From Ipomoea triloba (taxonomy: Eukaryota; Streptophyta; Magnoliopsida; Solanales; Convolvulaceae), in NCBI RefSeq assembly GCF_003576645.1, contig NC_044919.1, forward strand, positions 16,275,747-16,339,746: a stretch of DNA of 64,000 bases, written 5' to 3'. Shown one piece after another: positions 44,235 to 55,881 of this stretch. Made by a program: the position numbers and the translations under genes. The notes under the pieces are model-generated. The model was not told the origin of the DNA, ran no database searches, and worked only from the letters and a program-made list of their open reading frames with translations. Numbering within the stretch: the first letter of the stretch is position 1; each line of letters begins with the position of its first letter.

Positions 44235-44298
<64 letters not shown>

Positions 44299-44420
44299 TT
44301 TAAAAAAGGGGGTCTGGCCCGCTCTTTCGTGGGTCACTTTTTTTTTTGGTAGCCCTAACCCGCCTCACTGGGGCAGGTATGGTGCTGACCTGCGAGCTTC
44401 GGCCACTTTGACAGCTCTAG
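44081..44420. repeat. GC-rich foldback split by (TA)n
   Basis: Left 'cgggccagcccgaccca...ggcccgcaagctagggtta' and right 'tagccctaacccgcctcactgg...gcgagcttcgg' are imperfect complements flanking (TA)n at 44241-44294. Confidence 0.55.
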
Positions 44421-44439
44421 TTGGACATACTGAAAAACA

Positions 44440-44700
44440 TACTTAAGTACCCAAACCACGCACCTTAAGCACAAAAATTACGCACCTTAAGAACCTTAAG
44501 TTTCAATAACTCACACACCTTAAAGCATACAAATCACGCACCTTTAGAAGGATAACCATGTATCTTAAGCTTCAAGTTGACCCACCTTAAGTTTCAATAA
44601 CTCACATTAAGCACACAAGCCACGCACCTTAAGCACAAAATTCATGCACTTTAAGCACAAAAACCATGCATCTTAAGAAGGAAAATCACTCACATTAAAT
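44440..44700 (+). repeat. Degenerate tandem repeat, unit about 20-25 bp
   Basis: About eleven copies of variants of 'cacgcaccttaagcacaaaa' and 'ccttaagtttcaataactcac'. No coding sense. Confidence 0.8.
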
Positions 44701-44833
44701 TTGACCTAGATGCAAAAATTACCAAATTGCCACCGCATTCTTTTTTTAATTTTGTTAACCTTGGACGTTGATTTAAGTAAGATCAATGGCTCATATTTAA
44801 CCGCACAGGACACACCCAACCGCACGGGAACCG

Positions 44834-44836
<3 letters not shown>

Positions 44837-44897
<61 letters not shown>
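44837..44897. repeat. (TA)n(GA)n compound microsatellite
   Basis: About 42 bp TA followed by 19 bp GA. Confidence 0.95.
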
Positions 44898-44898
<1 letters not shown>

Positions 44899-46143
44899 TT
44901 AGATAATGATAATGATGATGATAAGGCATTTTAAGGTTTAGATGGTTTTTAAAAAAAAGAGTGTTTATAATAACGTTGACTTGACTTTATGCGAATTATA
45001 TATTTGCTTTATAGAAAGGATTAAATTAAATAGTAATTTTTATGATGTGAATAGGATTAAGGATTAAATAATACAGTATTTTTATAATGTGAATAGTTGT
45101 ATTAGATATAACTAAGTATAAAATATTTGATTCTATATGATAATATTGATATTTTTGAATATTACAACTAAATATTACTAATACATAATAATGGTGATGA
45201 TTTTAAGTTAAAAAAATATAAAAATAAAAGTCGCTTTGTTTAAGTAGTAAATAGGAGTTGAAATAAAAAAAAAATTAATAATTAATTAATTAATTAAAAT
45301 TAAATATATTTTAAAAATATTACGCAAACAACCATAAAGTTATGAATAAAGTTATGGATGATTCATGAAGTAGATCATTGTGGTGCGCTAAATTAATTGA
45401 TGGTATACACAAACGGGAGTTTTCCCCTAAATTTGGTGCGGTTTTTTAGAGTCGTGTGGCTATAGTTGTGTGCCTATATATAGCGATTTGTGTGCCCATT
45501 AGTTGATATGTGTGTGCCCCATATGAAACAAACTGTCTTATTTGACCAACGGGCCGGTGTGTATACGACAGTGGAGACAGAAAAACGAACAAAACTTTGA
45601 TCAAGTTGTAAAGACTATTAGTAGATAATTTATTACGCAATGGAATTTAAAAAAATAAATAAAAGTGTTAGCAATAAATTTCAATGTGAGTGGTGGTAGA
45701 GAATTCGATTGTGTACAGTTGTGTGCCGATGTTAAGTGAAATGTGTGCCCATTATATGTTAATTGGATGCCTCATTTGAAAATAAACTGCATTTGGAAGC
45801 CAATCCATATTTAATAGTCAGTTTCGTATAATGTGAATACCGGAAACCATTTTACTATACATTTAAATACCAGTGGTCAACCCATTGATGCACAAGAGTC
45901 AGTATTGTCTCCACTGAGACTCGAACCCACCACCTCCCGTATAAAGGAAAGGGTTTGATGCCACTGGACTACAAGGTCCTTGGCAGATGGTGCCATGAGT
46001 TAAAAACCAATTTGCATGTACAATAATCATTAATATACAAGTACAGTTGTGTGGCTATTAATACTTTATCATGTGTCCCTGAATGGACAAATGTGTGCCA
46101 AGTCGAATAGTAATAGTTTTTGATATAACAAAAGACTGACTTC

Positions 46144-46176
<33 letters not shown>

Positions 46177-46590
46177 AAGTAAAAACTGACCACTAACAGG
46201 TTTTTAAGTATTAAACCGTGAAAAATGATAAACTGGGAACAGTGTACTATAATTATAAGAACGTTAATGTTGTGTAGCAGTATAATTTTTAGTATTTGGT
46301 AACTGGAGATGAACATTTTGTATATGTCATAGCTTCACTCTATTGGTGTACATTTAGTAATAATAAATAATATTACAAAAAATTATAATAATAACAAAGG
46401 TATACATCCCTATTTTTGGTGATGATAAAGTTAGAAATGGGTTTAAATTACTATTTAAGTTACTGTTTTGAATGTCAAACATTGTTATATTTATTGCCAA
46501 TGTTCACTAATTAATGTGTATGCCATGCAAATAATATCATGTACATTGACTACTAATTACGCGAAGTACGCGAAGGTACAACCATAAAAA
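44898..46590. other. Intergenic DNA rich in GTGTG-type words
   Basis: From about 45380 phrases such as 'gtcgtgtggctatagttgtgtgcc', 'gtgtgcccattagttgatatg' and 'gtgtgcccattatatgttaa' recur. They continue on the other strand at 47050-47640 ('ggcacacatagccacc'), so 45380-47640 may be one degraded transposon with inverted ends. A SINE lies at 45892 and a poly-A tract near 46150. Confidence 0.45.
45892..45986 (-). repeat. tRNA-derived SINE, family A, minus strand
   Basis: B box complement 'ggctcgaac'-type (GACTCGAACCC) and 'gatgccactggactacaaggtccttgg' in family order. Confidence 0.75.
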
Positions 46591-46704
46591 GTGTGTGACG
46601 TTTGGAGCAGGATTAAACCAAAGACTCGATGTCACACTTGTGACCAACTTGGAGATCGACACGACACTCGTAACTGCCCTCTTAAACCAAAGAAAAAGAA
46701 ATAG
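46591..46704 (+). pseudogene. Zinc-knuckle tail of a Mutator-type (MURA/FAR1-like) transposase, remnant
   Basis: A 37-codon stretch ends in KPKTRCHTCDQLGDRHDTRNCPLKPKKK and a stop: a C-x2-C-x4(G)-x-x-H-x4-C knuckle followed by a basic tail, as at the C-terminus of plant Mutator transposases. The usual G-H pair is spaced differently here (GDRH). Nothing of the catalytic core is seen upstream. A gag knuckle is an alternative but the Lys tail and stop favour the transposase. Confidence 0.45.
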
Positions 46705-48240
46705 AAGAAGAATAAAGGAAATGCATAGACTAGTTTTAAAAAAAAACAATGTAATTCTTCAATGACAATAAAGATCATGTAGAACTCCAATCCGTATGCT
46801 TATTTCAATTACAAAGGACAAAATTTTATTCACTGCTCACTGCGTATGAAAATGTTTACCTGACTACATAAAGTAGTGGAGGCACACTATTTATGATAAA
46901 AGAACACACAACACTAACGGACCGTGCACACAATTCCCACGAGTATTCAAGCAAAAGGATCAATAAATAAGTCCTGCACATTTTTTAATATCATCAACAA
47001 GTGTAGAAAGCAGCAAGGTGTTTATGTATAAAATCAAAACAGAAGGGTTGCACATACCGCCGACCTAAACGGCACACAAAAATAGGCATCCTTGGCACTT
47101 TATATACCTTACGACAGTGTGTGCCAAACAGTGATTTATCGTGTGCACGTCATGACATAATCATGTATAGCCTTACTTAGACAACCCAAGAACAAACACG
47201 ACCAAACCGCACATGAAGGGCATTCATATAAGTAAACCCCGGGCACATTGAATATAGTGAAACACAAAAGACCACCAAAAAGAATATAATGAATGACTAC
47301 CAAGCTGCCATGAAAAACCACAACGTTTACAAACAAACCATGACACCCTAACTCTAACATTAGGAAACCTCCCCAATTTCTCTACAGTTAAATCAGTATT
47401 TGGAGCATCACACATAGGAACTCCTGGCTCATTGACAAAATCGTCATCCTCGTTAGAAACGTGAGACGAACACCCCACATAAGGTGCACCCCTGTGCCTT
47501 TTTGCTGTCACAAAGAAACACATACAATTAGCAATCGTGGCACACATAGCGATCCACTACTGTGGCATACATAATAATAATATGTGGCACACATAGCCAC
47601 CCACTATGGCATACATAATAATAATATGTAGCACGCAACAAAAACACCCCGTGGAAAAACAATGCCGGCGACACCACAACCGACTATTTATAATGATAAA
47701 TATTGTTACTAATGATAAATATTGTAATGTTTATAATTGAAATTGTGATATTTACAAAATGTAAGTCTATTGTAAATATTGCACTAAATCTGTTATATTT
47801 TATTGTCCTAATTAATCATAACTAATCAAACCAACTATTTCTATTTGTATTATTTCCTTTAGTTTTTTTCATTATTTTAAAATTTTATTTTTTATGTTTA
47901 ATAGTACTTTTAATTTTGTTTCTAAATATATAAATTTTATATACTAATACTAAACTTAATATTACAAAAAATTGAATTAAAAATTTTTAATTCAGTTTTT
48001 GATAATACTAAATTTAGTATTAGTATGTATATAAAATTTATATATTTAAAAATTATATTAAAACACACAAAAAATTAAATTTAAAAATAATTAAGAAATA
48101 CTAAAGAAAATAAACAAAGAAGAAATAATTGATTTGACTAATTAATATTAAATAGGATTGGTAAAATGTTATAAAGAGGGTACAAATTAAGTAGAATAGT
48201 GGGAGAGTATTTTGTAATAATTCATTTAATAGTTAATTCC
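46705..48240. other. Intergenic DNA, tandem repeat and MITE
   Basis: 47548-47638 has a 45-bp unit ('ctatggcatacataataataatatg', 'gcacacatagcc') repeated about twice. The minus-strand frame 47224-47547 (107 residues with FVCKRCGF) has no recognised family. 47845-48190 is a double copy, in opposite directions, of the Stowaway-like family S marker. Confidence 0.45.
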
Positions 48241-48575
48241 ATTTTTTGTCTTTAGATTTATAGGTGACCATCTACTTTTAGTCTTTTTATGAGGACATCT
48301 TTATTTGGTCTTAGTATTAGTGTGACATGATCTTTTTGGTCTTCTGTCAACAAAATCATTGACCCGTTATATTTTATATGTTTATGTTTTTTAAAAGAGT
48401 CATAATTAAAGAACGAAATGCCCTTGTGTTTAACGATATTTCAATTGTTTTGTTGATAATAAAATACTAAAAATGGTCATGTCGCAATAATACTATGACC
48501 ATAAGTGAATGTTCTGAAAATAAAGAACTAAAAGTGGGTTGTAACCTATAAATTTATCACCAAAAATGAAATTAA
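48241..48575. mobile_element. Foldback MITE-like element upstream of the PLAC8 gene
   Basis: Imperfect inverted ends 'tttgtctttagatttataggtgacc' and 'gtaacctataaatttatcaccaaaaatga', with matching inner blocks 'gtgacatgatc' / 'gtcatgtcgc'. It ends about 380 bp before the gene's ATG, so it may sit in the promoter. Confidence 0.5.
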
Positions 48576-48867
48576 GACTTATTTAATTTAAACTCTTCAT
48601 TTGGTTTCTTATTATGTATCAAAATGCTGAAGACTTGTATGCAGCGCTCTGTCTTCTTAAAATCCTAGCTGCTGCAGTGGTTTGTTTTTGGGTTCCCCTC
48701 CCATTCAAACAAAAAAATAAAAAATGCTGAAGACTTTTCCTGGTAGTTGCCCAGCAGGTCATATTTTCTGACCTGTTCTTATTTTCTTCAACTACTATAC
48801 CAAGATTCCAAGACCATATTTTCTGACCCGTTCTTATTTACCTCCTATATGTCCTTTACTTTACCCC

Positions 48868-48877
48868 TATAAATATC
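48868..48877 (+). promoter_or_regulatory. TATA box of the PLAC8 gene
   Basis: CTATAAATAT at about 90 bp upstream of the ATG, followed by a C/T-rich leader typical of plant transcription starts. Inferred from sequence. Confidence 0.6.
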
Positions 48878-48958
48878 CCACAATATAATGACTTCCCATC
48901 TTCATTCTCTCATTCATAACTTCAATTTCCGATCCACTCCGCCGCCCTTAATTATAAT

Positions 48959-49853
48959 ATGTATCCATCAGTTTCAAGCGATTATAATAAATCTCCGCCG
49001 CCTTCTGCTCCGCCGTTCCACAACGAGGCTCCGATTGGCATCCCGGTAGGTGGTCCACCGCCGATTCAAGCTCCCGGCGTTTGGTCCTCCGGTCTCTGTG
49101 ACTGCTGTGACGATGTCTCAAATTGTACGTATATATGCTTTAATGTTTCTCTCTTTCTCTCTCTATATACACACATATCTGCGCGCAAGCACCCTGTTCT
49201 ATTTTTATTTTTATTTTCAGAACTTTTCATTTAGTATTAAATTTTTGCAGGTTGCATAACATGCTGGTGCCCATGCATCACATTTGGACAGATTGCCGAA
49301 ATTACGGACAAAGGGGCAACTTGTAAGTAAATACTCGTTTAGTCTAATCTTATATGTCTGATTTAGTTAATAAGATTTGATTAAAGTTATTTGTATTTTA
49401 ATTTTTTATAATATTATGGGTCCGTTTAGAAACTCGAAAAATAACTTACCAAAGTCATTTTCCAAACTTTATGCTTGGATATTCAAAAGAAAATTATCAT
49501 TCCGGACAATTGAAAAATATAATGGTCCATTAACAAAAAATATCTTTCTAGATTTTTAATCGAAAGACATGTTTTAGATAATTTGTTTTCCATCGCTCTC
49601 TTTTCTCTCATTTCTTTGCAAACTAGTTTTCAAAGTATTATTACCATAACCACCACATAACCCCACCACCACACCACCACCAACATCACAACCACCATAC
49701 TACTACCACCACGAACATCACCACCACCACCACACAACCACCACCATCACCCTGACCGCCAGCGCAACACAACCACCACCATATACCATCACACTACCAC
49801 CAACCATCTTACCACCATCGCCACCACCGCCACAGCCACCACCACCACCACTA

Positions 49854-49894
<41 letters not shown>

Positions 49895-52542
49895 ACAAAT
49901 AATATGCTCATTTAAAAGAAAAAAAAAGAACCAAATAGAAAAATTAAAATTTCTTTGAAAACAGAAAAGTGTAATTTTCTGACCTTAAGCTAAACACTAA
50001 AAAATTAAAATATTTTTTTGACCTTTAGTATTAGTATATATAGACTTTATATATTTAAAAACTACATTAAGAATACTGATAAGCACAAAAAAAATTAAAA
50101 ATAATTGAAAAATATTTTTAGAGAATATTTAAAATATAGTTTATTTGACCAATAAATAATAAATATGATAGATAAAATATATAAGTCTTAGCCAAACGTT
50201 CTTGATCCACAAGTGGAGTCATGAATCTAGCTACGTTCACAAAACAAAAAAAAAGTAATAATAATAAATAAATAAAAAATCGAGCAAAGTGCTTTTGTTT
50301 CAAATGAAAAATTATTTAGGGCGAACATAAATAACAATAGTTAAGTCTAATTTAAATTAAATGGAAAAAATATTAAAGAAGAGGAAAGCATATACTCCAT
50401 TTTGTATATTTGGTTAACGAGGCTTTACTGAAGTTATTTTTAATTTAATTTTTATAATATTAAATTTAGTATTAGTATACAAAATTTTATATATTTGAAA
50501 ACTACATTAAAAGTACTATTAAATAAATAAATAACTAACTAAATTTAAGAATAAGTAAAACAAACTAAAGAAAATAAAAACAAATAAAAAAATTGATTTG
50601 ACTAATGAATAGTAAATATGACAAGTAAAATGTGATAAATGGAGTAATAAAATATTACTCAGCAGTCAAGTAGTTTGTATCTCAATGATACCTTTGTGGC
50701 TCTCTGAAATGGGAAGTCACAGGTTTGAACCCCAGTGTTATAATAGAGTCAGTAGTACTAAAAAAAAAATATTACTCCATAGTTATATGCCTATAAAAGA
50801 AAAATTCATAATTTTTAGCATTTACTTATATGCAGCTTGTGGGGCAAGTGGAGCCCTGTATTGTCTCATATTAGCTGTTATTGGATGCCCTTGTTTCTAT
50901 TCATGCTTCTATCGCTCAAAGCTTAGGAATCAATATATGTTGCCTGAAAGCCCCTGCGGAGATTGCCTTGTCCATTTTTGCTGTGATAGCTGCGCTCTGT
51001 GCCAAGAGTACCGTGAACTCAAACACCGTGGATTCGACATGTCAATTGGTATACATCTCTATCTCACTTTTATAACTTATTTTCAATTTCATGACTTACA
51101 GTATATTTAGTAGAATGGTAAAATTAAATAGGTTAAAATAGTACTCCGTAACTATAAGACTGGAGTTAAGGTAGGTATTAATGTGTTTGGATTATCTCTA
51201 AATTTTATTTTGAATATCATAAATTTGCCAGCTTCAATTAACTTTTAGAGTAAATACAAGTGGAGGTCCCCGACTTTGATGGCACCGCCACTTTTAGTCC
51301 TCAACTTTTAAATCAACCACTTTTAGTCCTCCGACTTTGATGGCACCGCCACTTTTAGTCTTCAACTTTTAAATCAACCACTTTTAGTCCTCTTACTTTT
51401 TATTTCTAGCCACCTATGTCCGCCCTTTACAATTGGACATCTAATGTCATTTTTTCAAGGGTAATTCAGTCATTTCATAATTAATGTATTAAGTATTATG
51501 TTTCCTCATCAGAATAATTGAAGAAACCCTATTCTCCACTCTCCTTTGTTAACACTAAATTTTGGACCAAATGACTGAATTGCCCTTGAGAAGATGACAT
51601 TAGATGTCCAATTGTAAAGGAAGAACCATAGGTGGCTAGAAACAAAAAGTAAGAGGACTGAAAGTGGTTGATTTAAAAGTTGAGGACTAAAAGCGATAGT
51701 GCCATCAAAGTCGGAGGACTAAAAGTGATTAATTTAAAAGTTGAGGACTAAAAGTGGCGGTGCCACCAAAGTCGGAGGACCTCCACTGATATTTACTCTA
51801 ACTTTTAATAAAAAGGTAAAGTAACCAATCAAACAATGTCATATCAGTTGAAAAAAATTATGAAGGGAAAATTTTTAGGGGTGAGTAGCATTACCCAAAA
51901 GTCAAAACTATATATAATTATTAATTACTTTGAAACAATGAAACTTATGGCTCCATAGTAGTTTTGACTTTTTAATTTTTTTTTAGTTGGCTAAGAATAA
52001 AATAATTCGAATATACCCCCTCCTTTGTACGTTGACTTGAGCTATGTGCGCATGCAATACTATGAGACAAGTCAACTTTGATCGAGTCCATCGAGTGCAA
52101 ATATTGTTAGATGTAAATATTTAACATATTCAAACTTCAAAGTATGCATTTTTAAAATTAAATAGAAAATAGGATACGAAATGATATAATGTATTATGAA
52201 TAATTAAAATGATTACATTTTGTTTCAATACAATAAGTATATATACTATGTACTATATAGAATGATGGTTGTAGAATTTCTGCTTCAATAAATTGAAAAA
52301 GTATGTATAAACAGATATTACGACTCTGTTACAATATAGTATTTGTTCTGAATCTACTGGACCTCCCATTTGGAAGAGTCAGTTTGTGTTACTAGATCAC
52401 AAGGTTATAGAGTGAATAATACTAAAAAAAAATGTATTAACGAATCATTTCTGTTTTTCAAGGATGGGAAGGAAATATGCAGAGACAAAATATGGGAGTG
52501 GCAATGACTGCTCCTGGTGTTCAAGGAGGAATGAACCGATAA
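48959..52542 (+). CDS. PLAC8-domain membrane protein (plant cadmium resistance / cell-number-regulator type), four exons
   Basis: Exons 48959-49124, 49251-49322, 50836-51048 and 52463-52542 join to 176 codons plus TAA; all introns are GT-AG and phase 1. Residues 1-40 are Pro-rich and probably cytosolic. The Cys-rich core follows: [10 protein letters not shown], then [18 protein letters not shown] (the family's C-x4-CPC-type motif at the first membrane segment), then [21 protein letters not shown] (second hydrophobic segment). Next come a short basic RSKLRNQY and the signature [30 protein letters not shown], and a Gly/Met-rich tail. Family members are small plasma-membrane proteins linked to Cd, Zn or Ca handling or to organ size; which applies here cannot be read. 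Length is normal and the frame is intact. Confidence 0.94.
49323..50835 (+). other. Intron 2 of the PLAC8 gene
   Basis: 1513 bp. Holds a (CCA)n-like microsatellite at 49640-49850 followed by (TTA)n at 49855-49892, two partial copies of the Stowaway-like family S (50015-50175, 50395-50645), and a family B SINE at 50662-50768. Confidence 0.75.
50662..50768 (+). repeat. tRNA-like SINE, family B
   Basis: A-box-like 'tagtttgtatctcaatgatacc', B-box-like 'aggtttgaaccccagt', then 'agagtcagtagtact' and poly-A. Related degenerate copies lie at 4938-5005, 13630-13797 and, inverted, 3395-3505. Confidence 0.65.
51049..52462 (+). other. Intron 3 of the PLAC8 gene
   Basis: 1414 bp, GTATAC donor and TCAAG acceptor. 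It contains a Mutator-like foldback at 51248 and a degenerate minus-strand SINE remnant at about 52270-52425. Confidence 0.75.
51248..51798. mobile_element. Mutator-like foldback element, 551 bp, 9-bp target duplication
   Basis: Ends GAGTAAATACAAGTGGAGG and the complement of GAGTAAATATCAGTGGAGG. The arms of about 150 bp contain 'gtcctcaacttttaaatcaacc'-type repeats, partly duplicated. The direct repeat TAACTTTTA lies at 51239-51247 and 51799-51807. It sits in PLAC8 intron 3. Confidence 0.9.
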
Positions 52543-52743
52543 TTCAGTTATGCATTTAGAGTGGTTCAACTACTTTCTTCCAACAATAACATATTAAATG
52601 TTTCAAATATGTGTGTGTCTGTATAAGTAATTTCTCGAGTTTTACATTTGCTTTGAGTGTATGTTCCAATGCAATAAGTTTTAAGTTTAATTAATGTATG
52701 CCGCAAAAGTAAAAAAATATTAATTTTTTCATATATTTATATT

Positions 52744-53206
52744 AAATTATAAAAATAGTCCCTTGACTATATCGATTTGACTGATTTATTCCTTCTGTTT
52801 CAAAACTGTCTAATTAAGTCTTTGACTTTATTTTATTTTTTTAAAACTAATTTTGCTGGTGAACATAAGATTAATATGGTCATTTGCTCATACTTTACCT
52901 CTGAGTAAATTACCAAAATGATATCTTGACTATATCGATTTAGCTAATTTAGTCATTTGACTATCATTTGGTTAACCAATTTGATCCTCATATTGTCAAA
53001 TACGAGGACCAAATTGGTTAAATAAATGATAGTCAATTGGTTCAATAATGGTATGATCATTATATCCCTCAAAATATCTTATCAATTTGGTTAGAGGACC
53101 AAATTGGTTTATGAAATGATAGTCAAATGATTAAATTAGACAATTTTTAAAAGCAAAGAGCAAATAAGTGAAATCGATATAGTCAATGGACCATTTTGAT
53201 AATTTA
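52744..53206. mobile_element. Foldback element downstream of the PLAC8 gene
   Basis: 'aaattataaaaatagtcccttgactatatcgattt' and, at the other end, 'aatcgatatagtcaatggaccattttgataattt' are inverted copies. A second internal pair is near 52915-52950. The element begins 200 bp after the stop codon, so the gene's 3' UTR probably ends before it. Confidence 0.7.
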
Positions 53207-53287
53207 CTATTTTGAAATATCTTTTAACTTTTTAAATATAACAAATTTCAATATTATTTATGTTATTATATAATGATAATAAAAAAA

Positions 53288-53462
53288 CACTACAAGAATA
53301 AAAATTGAATTACCTATGAATTTATCTACAAATTAAGTACTTACAGTTTAAATATCTGTAGATTTACATACAAATTTCCATAACTACATTAACTACCTAT
53401 GTATTGTATTAATTAATCTACAAGTTTGTGCATTAATAACAAATTTAATTTTTCTTCTAGTG
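53288..53462. mobile_element. CACTA-type MITE, 175 bp, AAA target duplication
   Basis: Begins CACTACAAGAATAAAAATT and ends AATTTTTCTTCTAGTG, with AAA directly outside each end. No coding capacity. A degraded right half of the same sequence is at 55130-55205. Confidence 0.8.
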
Positions 53463-53600
53463 AAACTTTGAAAATCTTAACAAGAGTGTGTGGCACGGCT
53501 AGCACGTAATTAATTTATTTGGAAAATTTTGAAAATCTTAACATAGTGTGTGGCACGGCAAGTTCGTAATTAATTTATTTGGACAACCCATTGGTGGAAG
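53463..53600 (+). repeat. Tandem duplication, unit about 62 bp
   Basis: 'gaaaatcttaaca.agtgtgtggcacggc' followed by 'cgtaattaatttatttgga' occurs twice in a row. A related tandem pair is at 55205-55380. Confidence 0.75.
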
Positions 53601-53885
53601 TCCATTTGTATCTTTAAACAGTAATAATGTTACACGAGCGTATGTCTATAGGAATCTTCATTTGATTTTTGAATTAAAAATATGACTATAAGAAATAATT
53701 TCGTTCACTAAGGATGTAGAGTGTGGTGGTAATAACTTGTTGTGAATTGAGACAGTTCTTCATGAGAATTGTTGTATTGTTATTATTTCAGGATGCAATC
53801 AATATATGTAAATATAATAGGGTAAAATGAGAAAGACAATAATAGAGTGAGAAGAATATGGGGAGAGAAATTTTATTAATATTTA

Positions 53886-54186
53886 GGGTGCGTTTGGTTC
53901 GCACATGAGAAACGGAATCAGAATGGGTATCAAATACTTGGTAATGGTAATGAGTTTTGGTGAAAGTATTTAGCATGTTTGGTAGTTGGGTGGAATGAGA
54001 ATGATTATTAATAGTTGGGGAAGAAAGGAGGAAGGGAGATGAAACCCTTATTTAATAAGGGTATGAGTTTTGTCATTAATGGGGTATTCCAAACCCATAG
54101 TAGCATTCACAAAACCTATCAACCAAACACAAGCAATCATTTTCATACCCATTTCTTATGCCTAAACCCACCAACCAAACATACCC
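53886..54186. mobile_element. Tourist-like MITE, 301 bp, TTA target duplication
   Basis: Ends GGGTGCGTTTGGTTCG and AACCAAACATACCC, with TTA outside both ends (53883-53885, 54187-54189). Similar in style to the MITE in GH9 intron 3 but a different family. Confidence 0.8.
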
Positions 54187-54239
54187 TTAGACTATCCGCT
54201 ACAGTGATACATATAAAGAATTTATATAACTAAGGTAAT

Positions 54240-55118
54240 TTTTTTTGGTAAAGGGGAGGGGCCTTAAGAGACCTCAGAGTTAACGTCTTCGGCTTGCCGA
54301 AACGCCCCGCGCGTCCCGAATAAGCAAAGCATTCAGCCCGTCCGGTGGCCACGACGAGTTTTGACCCAAGTTAGCTAGGAAATCGGCGCATTAATTCCCT
54401 TCCGGAGAACGTGACCAATCCTGACCTCCTGAAATTGTCGGAGAAGAGCTTTGCAGTCTGCCACTAAGGTGGATTCCAGGCTACCATCAACAAGCGCATT
54501 ATCCAAAATTTTGACCATGGCCTCAGAGTCTGATTCCGCGAAAATATAGGTGAACCCTCTATTGAGGACGGTAACCAAACCCTCTCGAAAGCCCCAGAGC
54601 TCTGCTGTAAAGCTAGAAGTATAACCAATATTCGCAATGAAACCGACAACCCAAGCCCCTCTATGGTCTCGAATTAAACCACCTGCGCTGGTTAGACCGG
54701 AGGAAGTCTTCCTAGCCCCATCAGAGTTCATCTTAATATACCCAGGTTGTGGGGGGTTCCAAGAAATCCAAAGGAGACTAGCTTGTAAAGGACCGGAGTG
54801 TTTAAGGAGAAATCTATGAGCCTCCGTGGCCTCCTGCTCCGCCCTTTGTACTATGTCGTCCGCCGAACAGAAGGTGTTGTTGAAGACTGAATTGTTCCTC
54901 GCTTTCCACATATTCCATAGTAGATAGGGGAAGATGATATTCCAACTTCGTCCGCTGCTGACGTTCTGATTATTCGAGCAGCTCTCTTTCATCCAATCGA
55001 AAAGGGGAAGATGGAAGCTGGACACGAATGCCGTCGGCTGTGACGTCGCTCCCCAACACTCTTTCGCGAAATCACACTGACGGAATAAGTGATCTTTGCT
55101 AGGTAATTTAATTGACAT
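54240..55118 (-). pseudogene. LINE (L1-type) 3' end: RT zinc-binding and RNase H, 5'-truncated
   Basis: Read on the minus strand from 55118: DHLFRQCDFAKECW (the zf-RVT motif), a linker with LLWNMWKARNNSVFNN, then RNase H with KMNSDGARKTSSG, GGLIRDHRGAWVVGF, ELWGFREGL, ESDSEAMVKIL and HVLRKGINAPIS. The frame ends by shift at 54375, just where the family has ADxLANLG. The poly-T at 54240-54248 is the complement of the poly-A tail. The open frame of 247 codons is fairly well preserved, so this insertion is younger than the one at 1-440. It is 5'-truncated, as usual for LINEs. Confidence 0.88.
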
Positions 55119-55400
55119 CCACTTAAACTCCTAAGTTATTGTATTCTATTACAATTTACAAGTTTTTTCATTAATAAATTAAATTTAATAAATATTCTCA
55201 TAGTGAAATTTTGAAAATTTTAAGATAGTGTGTTTCATCACAACTAAGTATGGGAAGAATTTATACAGAACCCATTTATGGACATCAATTTGTGGCCCGA
55301 TCCTTAGAAGAGCTGTAAATAATTTATACAGACAACCCATTTATGGACATCAATTTGTGGCCAAGTCCTTAATTAGACCAGCAATGCTTATAAGGCGGCT
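55119..55400 (+). repeat. Duplicate of the 53.4-53.6 kb sequence, with its own tandem repeat
   Basis: 55130-55230 matches 53400-53490 (right end of the CACTA MITE plus 'gaaattttgaaaattttaa'). 'atttatacagacaacccatttatggacatcaatttgtggcc' then occurs twice (55258-55300, 55320-55365). Confidence 0.6.
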
Positions 55401-55813
55401 GTTATGTCATGGATTCGGGTCCTCCTTGTAAGGTGGTTCCAGGTCTATGTTCACAATTTTAGTACTCTATGTTTATAATTTTAGAACTTTATGTTAACAG
55501 TTTTTGAATTCTATGTTCACAATTTTTGAACTCTATTTTCATAATTTTTAAACTCTATGTTCACAATTTCAGAATTTTACGTTCACAATTTCAAAACTCC
55601 ATGTTCACAATTTCATAACTTTATATTTAATAGTGTAACACAATTTTTGAATCTATATAACAAAATTGTGAATATAGAATTAAAAAAATTGTGAATATAG
55701 AGTTCTAATATATGAACATATAGTTCTAAAATTGTGAACATAGAATTTTTAAACTGTGAACATGGACCTGAGTCCACCTTGCAAGGTGAACCCGGGGTCC
55801 ATAGCATAATTTG
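55401..55813. mobile_element. Foldback element family F, copy 2
   Basis: Same ends and internal 'ctatgttcacaattttagaa' repeats as 3765-4114, with inner palindromes 'ccttgtaaggtgg' and 'ccaccttgcaagg'. Ends 'tgttatgtcatgg' and 'ccatagcataatttg'. Confidence 0.75.
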
Positions 55814-55881
55814 CCTTTATTAGGTGGATCGTCCATATAGATGTGTGGATAATGCATAAAAAACATTATTTTTAGGCAATT

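Noticed and set aside
47224..47547. Zinc-ribbon-like minus-strand protein (FVCKRCGF)
   Set aside because: Only a single C-x2-C pair, no family recognised, embedded in repeat-like sequence.
54375..55118. A free-standing RNase H gene
   Set aside because: The zf-RVT motif upstream in the same frame, the poly-A tail and the broken C-terminus show it is a LINE end.
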